DNA of 8,878 nucleotides from Xanthobacteraceae bacterium. Lineage in GTDB: Bacteria; Pseudomonadota; Alphaproteobacteria; Rhizobiales; Xanthobacteraceae. The notes below the pieces were generated by a model. That model did no database searches. It had not been told where the DNA came from and was given only the letters and a program-made list of their open reading frames with translations. The DNA is taken from the NCBI GenBank assembly GCA_030037185.1, contig JASHRR010001471.1:1-8878 (forward strand), written 5' to 3'. Below are positions 6,138 through 8,878 of the stretch, piece after piece (the first letter of the stretch is position 1; each line of letters opens with the position of its first letter). The translations under genes were made by a program, and so were the position numbers.

Positions 6138-7106
6138 ATGACTACTATCGGTCGACACGTCTCCAAGCTATCGGGCTATGCACCTGCGTTGCCGACGCCA
6201 TTCGCTGATGACGGAAATATCGACGGCGCCGCATTCGATAAATTCTGTGACTGCCAAATCCGGGAGGGGGCCACAGCGCTCGTTGTGTGCGGGACAACCG
6301 GGGAAGCGGCGACGCTGAGCCCCGCCGAACAACGCACACTCATCCGCATCGCGGTCGGCGTTGCAAGCGGTCGGGTGCCGGTGATTGCCGGAGCTGGCTC
6401 GAATTCGACTAATCACGCCATCGAATTGACGCAGGGCGCTCAGGCGTGCGGCGCCGATGCCATCCTGTCGGTGGTGCCCTACTACAACAGGCCAACTCAA
6501 ATCGGCCTGTATGAGCATTTCCGCGCTATCGCTCAATCGACCGCACTGCCGATCTTTCTATATGATGTGCCGTCTCGGACTGCCTGCGGCCTTGCCGATG
6601 AAACGGTTGCCCGCTTGGCAGAGATGCCGCAGGTCATCGGCCTCAAGGATGCAACGGGCGATGTAACGCGACCCGCACGGCTGAGGCCGCAAGTGAGGCC
6701 GGATTTTCGACTGTTGTCGGGTGATGACGCAACTGCACTGGCCTTTCTTGCGCAAGGAGGCGATGGCTGCATCTCGGTCACATCCAATATTGTGCCGGGC
6801 CTGTGTCGGAGCATGTTCCTGGCCTACCGGCACGGGCATATGCCGCGAGTCACGCGTTTGGCTAACCCGATTTCGCGAGTGACGTCTGCGCTGTTTCGAG
6901 AGACAAATCCCGTTCCGATCAAGTTCGCATTGAGTCTGCTCGGTCTCATGTCGCCCAGAGTACGGCTGCCGCTGGTTGAATTGACTGACCAGACAAAGGC
7001 GGAGTTGGCAGTTGTCATGGCGCAAATGCAGGACAATTACTCCGATTGCGTTGTCGGCAACGTGCATGGGCCTATGCGGAGGGGTTATCGAGCGCTCACA
7101 GGCTGA
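6138..7106 (+). CDS. dapA: 4-hydroxy-tetrahydrodipicolinate synthase (dihydrodipicolinate synthase family)
   Basis: The family condenses pyruvate with aspartate semialdehyde at the entry to lysine and diaminopimelate synthesis; it is a cytoplasmic (beta/alpha)8-barrel class I aldolase. The 322-residue product shows ALPTPF (17-22), the pyruvate-binding GTTGE (52-56), the PYYNRP loop with Y115/Y116, LYDVPSRT (141-148) with catalytic Tyr142 and substrate-carboxylate Arg147, and the Schiff-base lysine K170 in IGLKDATGD. GDGCISVTSN (209-218) is also present. All key residues of the E. coli enzyme have counterparts, and Arg147 favours true DapA over N-acetylneuraminate lyase or other barrel relatives. 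It is about 30 residues longer than the 292-residue E. coli enzyme, with a short N-terminal extension and a C-terminal tail 'NVHGPMRRGYRALTG'. No lysine genes adjoin it, so it may be a second copy or a paralogue with another 2-keto acid aldolase role. Confidence 0.92.
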   Translation: MTTIGRHVSKLSGYAPALPTPFADDGNIDGAAFDKFCDCQIREGATALVVCGTTGEAATLSPAEQRTLIRIAVGVASGRVPVIAGAGSNSTNHAIELTQGAQACGADAILSVVPYYNRPTQIGLYEHFRAIAQSTALPIFLYDVPSRTACGLADETVARLAEMPQVIGLKDATGDVTRPARLRPQVRPDFRLLSGDDATALAFLAQGGDGCISVTSNIVPGLCRSMFLAYRHGHMPRVTRLANPISRVTSALFRETNPVPIKFALSLLGLMSPRVRLPLVELTDQTKAELAVVMAQMQDNYSDCVVGNVHGPMRRGYRALTG

Positions 7107-7534
7107 GCGCGCCTATGTGGCGGCTGGTAGCATCGGCGATGCAGTCGCAGGTTACTTGGTTCGAAGCTAAAAGCACGGGCTTTTTCCGATGCAGATCAAG
7201 AGCAGCAGCGCCGCTGCCGCCGCTTCGTTGCCCGACCTGTGGTAAGGCAGGGCAGGACTCAAAGCGTGTTCGACGATGTTATGGTTACGCGGCGCTCGTC
7301 GCCTCTCAGAGTGGGCAGGCATCTGCTGAGGCATTCATCATGATGACTTTAGTACTTGTCCGTTGGCGGCAGCGGGCGAACGAACCATAATCGAATGATC
7401 GGTCGCCGCTGGCAACACTCGGGGAAGAGTCCGATCCTTCCGCAAGCTTTCTCGCAAGACCTTGCAAAATATCGCGTTCTCTGAAAGGATTCGCGTTACC
7501 GCTCAACGCCTTGGAGATTTCTCAAGACGATTGC
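7107..7534. other. Gene-poor region between convergent dapA and kdpE
   Basis: No gene I can support. A minus-strand frame from 7521 down to 7306, directly downstream of kdpE, reads 'EISKALSGNANPFRERDILQ' at its front and looks protein-like for about 35 codons before becoming nondescript. It could be the tail of a deleted gene, but it lacks a convincing start (TTG at 7506 only) and I cannot name it. Confidence 0.4.
7169..7185 (+). terminator. Possible terminator after dapA
   Basis: AAAAGC (7169-7174) pairs with GCTTTT (7179-7184) around the loop ACGG and runs into a T tract, 63 bp past the dapA stop. The stem is short and A/T-rich, so this is a weak call. Confidence 0.4.
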
Positions 7535-8224
7535 TTAGTCTGCTGCGCGCAAACGGTATCCGATCCCGGTTTCCGTCATGATGTACCGCGGATGTTCGGG
7601 AGTTGCCTCGATCTTCTGCCGGAGTTGTCGCACGTATACGCGCAGATATTGCGGATCCGTGAGGCTATCCCACAGCTGCTCCAGCAAGAATCGATTAGTC
7701 AACACCTTACCTGCGTGTTGAACAAGCACCCGCAGGAGCTCGTATTCCTTGGGCGACAGCTTCACCTCGCGCTCGCCAATCTTGACGATGCGCCGTACGA
7801 GATCGACCGACAGATCGCCGACACGAAAGATCGGATGTTCTCCGTGAATTTGAAGCTGATGGCGAAGTGCGGCCCGCATCCGGGCAAGGAGTTCATCCAT
7901 GCCGAAAGGCTTTGTCACGTAGTCATCGGCCCCCAGATCGAGCGCGTCAACTTTGCCGGCCTCATCACCACGGCTGGACAGAACCACGATCGGTACGCGT
8001 TCGTTGCGCGCGCGGATCATTCTCAATAGATCGAGGCCCTCGATGTCCGGCAATCCGAGATCAAGAATGATCAAGTCCGGCTCCTGCGCCAGCAGCTCCA
8101 AACAGGTCTTACCATCCGGAGCCTCCAGAATTTCGTAGCCCTGCGAGCTCAGCCCCATGCGCAGGAGCTTGCGAATTTGGCGCTCGTCATCGACCACAAG
8201 CACCTTAGCCGGAGCAGCACTCAT
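7535..8224 (-). CDS. kdpE: KdpE, response regulator of the kdp potassium-uptake operon
   Basis: KdpE is an OmpR-family DNA-binding response regulator that activates kdpFABC when phosphorylated by KdpD under potassium limitation or osmotic stress. The 229-residue product has a receiver domain (about 7-120) with acidic D12/D13, phospho-acceptor D55 in ILDLGLPD, the switch serine S83 and K105 in TKPFG. A winged-helix domain follows (about 132-229), with 'VKLSPKEYELLRVLVQHAGK' and 'YLRVYVRQLRQKIE'. Length and motifs are normal. ATG 8224 gives the expected family N-terminus 'MSAAPAKVLVVDDE' but has only a weak CAGGG ribosome site; the frame stays open upstream to a GTG at 8293, which would add 23 residues. 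It follows kdpC after 192 bp with no kdpD between them, so its cognate kinase is not encoded here. Confidence 0.92.
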   Translation of the reverse strand: MSAAPAKVLVVDDERQIRKLLRMGLSSQGYEILEAPDGKTCLELLAQEPDLIILDLGLPDIEGLDLLRMIRARNERVPIVVLSSRGDEAGKVDALDLGADDYVTKPFGMDELLARMRAALRHQLQIHGEHPIFRVGDLSVDLVRRIVKIGEREVKLSPKEYELLRVLVQHAGKVLTNRFLLEQLWDSLTDPQYLRVYVRQLRQKIEATPEHPRYIMTETGIGYRLRAAD

Positions 8225-8416
8225 GCGGCCCTGCTTTGCGAGGTCCACCGCGACCAGATTCTGAGCGAGGATCTTGTCCGTCCGCTCCAGCACACGGCCA
8301 ACGGTCTGTCCGACCTGATGGCAACAGAATCCGGCACAGTGGCTCCGCTTCCAGTTCTGGTGCTGTCAACGAAATCGGCCCATCAGCCGCAGCTATTTTG
8401 CGCAGGCCCGAAGGAA
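8225..8416. other. kdpC-kdpE spacer where kdpD is expected
   Basis: Only 192 bp separate the two genes. Canonical kdp operons carry kdpD, about 2.7 kb, here. In the kdpE frame the spacer is open from just after a TGA near 8367 and reads 'HQVGQTVGRVLERTDKILAQ' (about 8260-8320), continuing as NLVAVDLAKQGR into kdpE. I do not recognise this as KdpD N-terminus (no GAAPGVGKT nucleotide motif) or as its kinase C-terminus. It could be an N-terminal extension of KdpE from GTG 8293, or a scar left by a deletion. Confidence 0.6.
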
Positions 8417-8878
8417 CTAACGAGCCGCCACCCGGTCGAGAGCCAGGTTGAGTTCCAGCACGTTGACGCGCGGCTCGCCAAGGAGACCGATCAAGCGGTC
8501 GCTGGTGTTTGCGGCGATAAGCTGGCGGAGCACGTTTTCAGGCAGATTGCGGGCTTTTGCAACTCGAGGCACCTGAAACAGGGCCGCTTCCGGCGAGATA
8601 TTTGGATCAAGCCCGCTGCCGGAGGTGGTCACGAGATCGGCCGGGACTTGCGCTGAAGGATTTTCCTGCTTCAATTTTTCAATGTCGCCGCCGAGGCGCT
8701 CGATCAGCACCTTGCTGGTGGGTCCGAGATTCGAGCCGCCGGAATTTGCCGCGTTGTAGGGAGCCGGAACGGTCTTGGCGGGGTCGTTGGGGTCCGGGGC
8801 GGTCGTCGCCGACGGCCGGCCGTGGAAATACCCCTCGCTCGTGAACTGCTGGCCGATCAGGGTTGATCCAATGACCTT
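8417..8878 (-). CDS. kdpC: KdpC, potassium-transporting ATPase subunit C (partial, N-terminus beyond window)
   Basis: KdpC is the single-span membrane subunit that stabilises the KdpFABC potassium pump. The last 153 residues are present, out of roughly 190-200 in the family; the membrane helix lies beyond the right edge. Conserved stretches are [29 protein letters not shown], '[20 protein letters not shown]' and '[19 protein letters not shown]'. These are diagnostic for KdpC, and the frame is intact to a TAG at 8417. It should be preceded to the right by kdpB and kdpA, transcribed leftward with kdpE as the last gene. Confidence 0.95.
   Translation of the reverse strand, partial: KVIGSTLIGQQFTSEGYFHGRPSATTAPDPNDPAKTVPAPYNAANSGGSNLGPTSKVLIERLGGDIEKLKQENPSAQVPADLVTTSGSGLDPNISPEAALFQVPRVAKARNLPENVLRQLIAANTSDRLIGLLGEPRVNVLELNLALDRVAAR

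Noticed and set aside
7150..7175. GGTTCGAAGCT resembling a tRNA T-arm
   Set aside because: The flanking bases do not form a T stem, and no acceptor stem or anticodon arm fits around it.
8177..8656. 159-codon plus-strand frame across kdpC and kdpE
   Set aside because: It is antisense to two conserved Kdp proteins whose frames match their families; it has no motif of its own.
1..8878. CRISPR arrays, insertion-sequence transposases, phage or toxin-antitoxin genes
   Set aside because: No regularly spaced direct repeats, no transposase motifs and no paired small genes of those kinds were seen on either strand.

Overview
The window looks like a chromosomal piece from a high-GC alphaproteobacterium, most likely the Bradyrhizobium/Rhodopseudomonas/Afipia group. 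This rests on the style of NosR, KdpE and KdpC, on a short palindromic repeat whose translation reads like the 'SPACGR...PPPQAGEG' peptides common in that order, and on the overall base use. Genus is an inference; no rRNA or other marker is present.

Layout. (1) Positions 1-1748, minus strand: nosR, the membrane flavoprotein/polyferredoxin that supports nitrous oxide reductase. It is cut by the left window edge after the first CxxxCP cluster motif. A ~94-bp palindromic repeat sits in frame inside its N-terminal export region. (2) 2036-2916, plus strand: a decayed gene for a secreted NHL-type beta-propeller protein (peptidyl-alpha-hydroxyglycine alpha-amidating-lyase-like). It has a nonsense codon, several frameshifts and an internal deletion, but its signal-peptide and C-terminal ends are still readable. 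(3) 3038-4171, minus strand: an intact exported metallo-beta-lactamase-fold hydrolase, convergent with the pseudogene, with hairpins between them. (4) 4984-5580, plus strand: a 198-residue cytoplasmic protein of unknown function. (5) 6138-7106, plus strand: a DapA-type dihydrodipicolinate synthase standing alone, with an FNR/FixK-like palindrome about 300 bp upstream. (6) 7535-8878, minus strand: the distal end of a kdp potassium-uptake operon, kdpC (cut by the right edge) followed by kdpE. Only 192 bp separate them, so the sensor kinase gene kdpD is missing from its usual place.

The genes do not form one pathway. The two ends are ordinary housekeeping or respiratory operons read leftward. 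The middle is a loosely packed stretch of single genes, a pseudogene and about 2 kb of gene-poor DNA, which reads as a degrading or patchwork accessory segment. I did not find a convincing new multi-gene system. The points most worth following are the in-frame repeat in nosR, the kdpC-kdpE junction without kdpD, and the unknown 198-residue protein.
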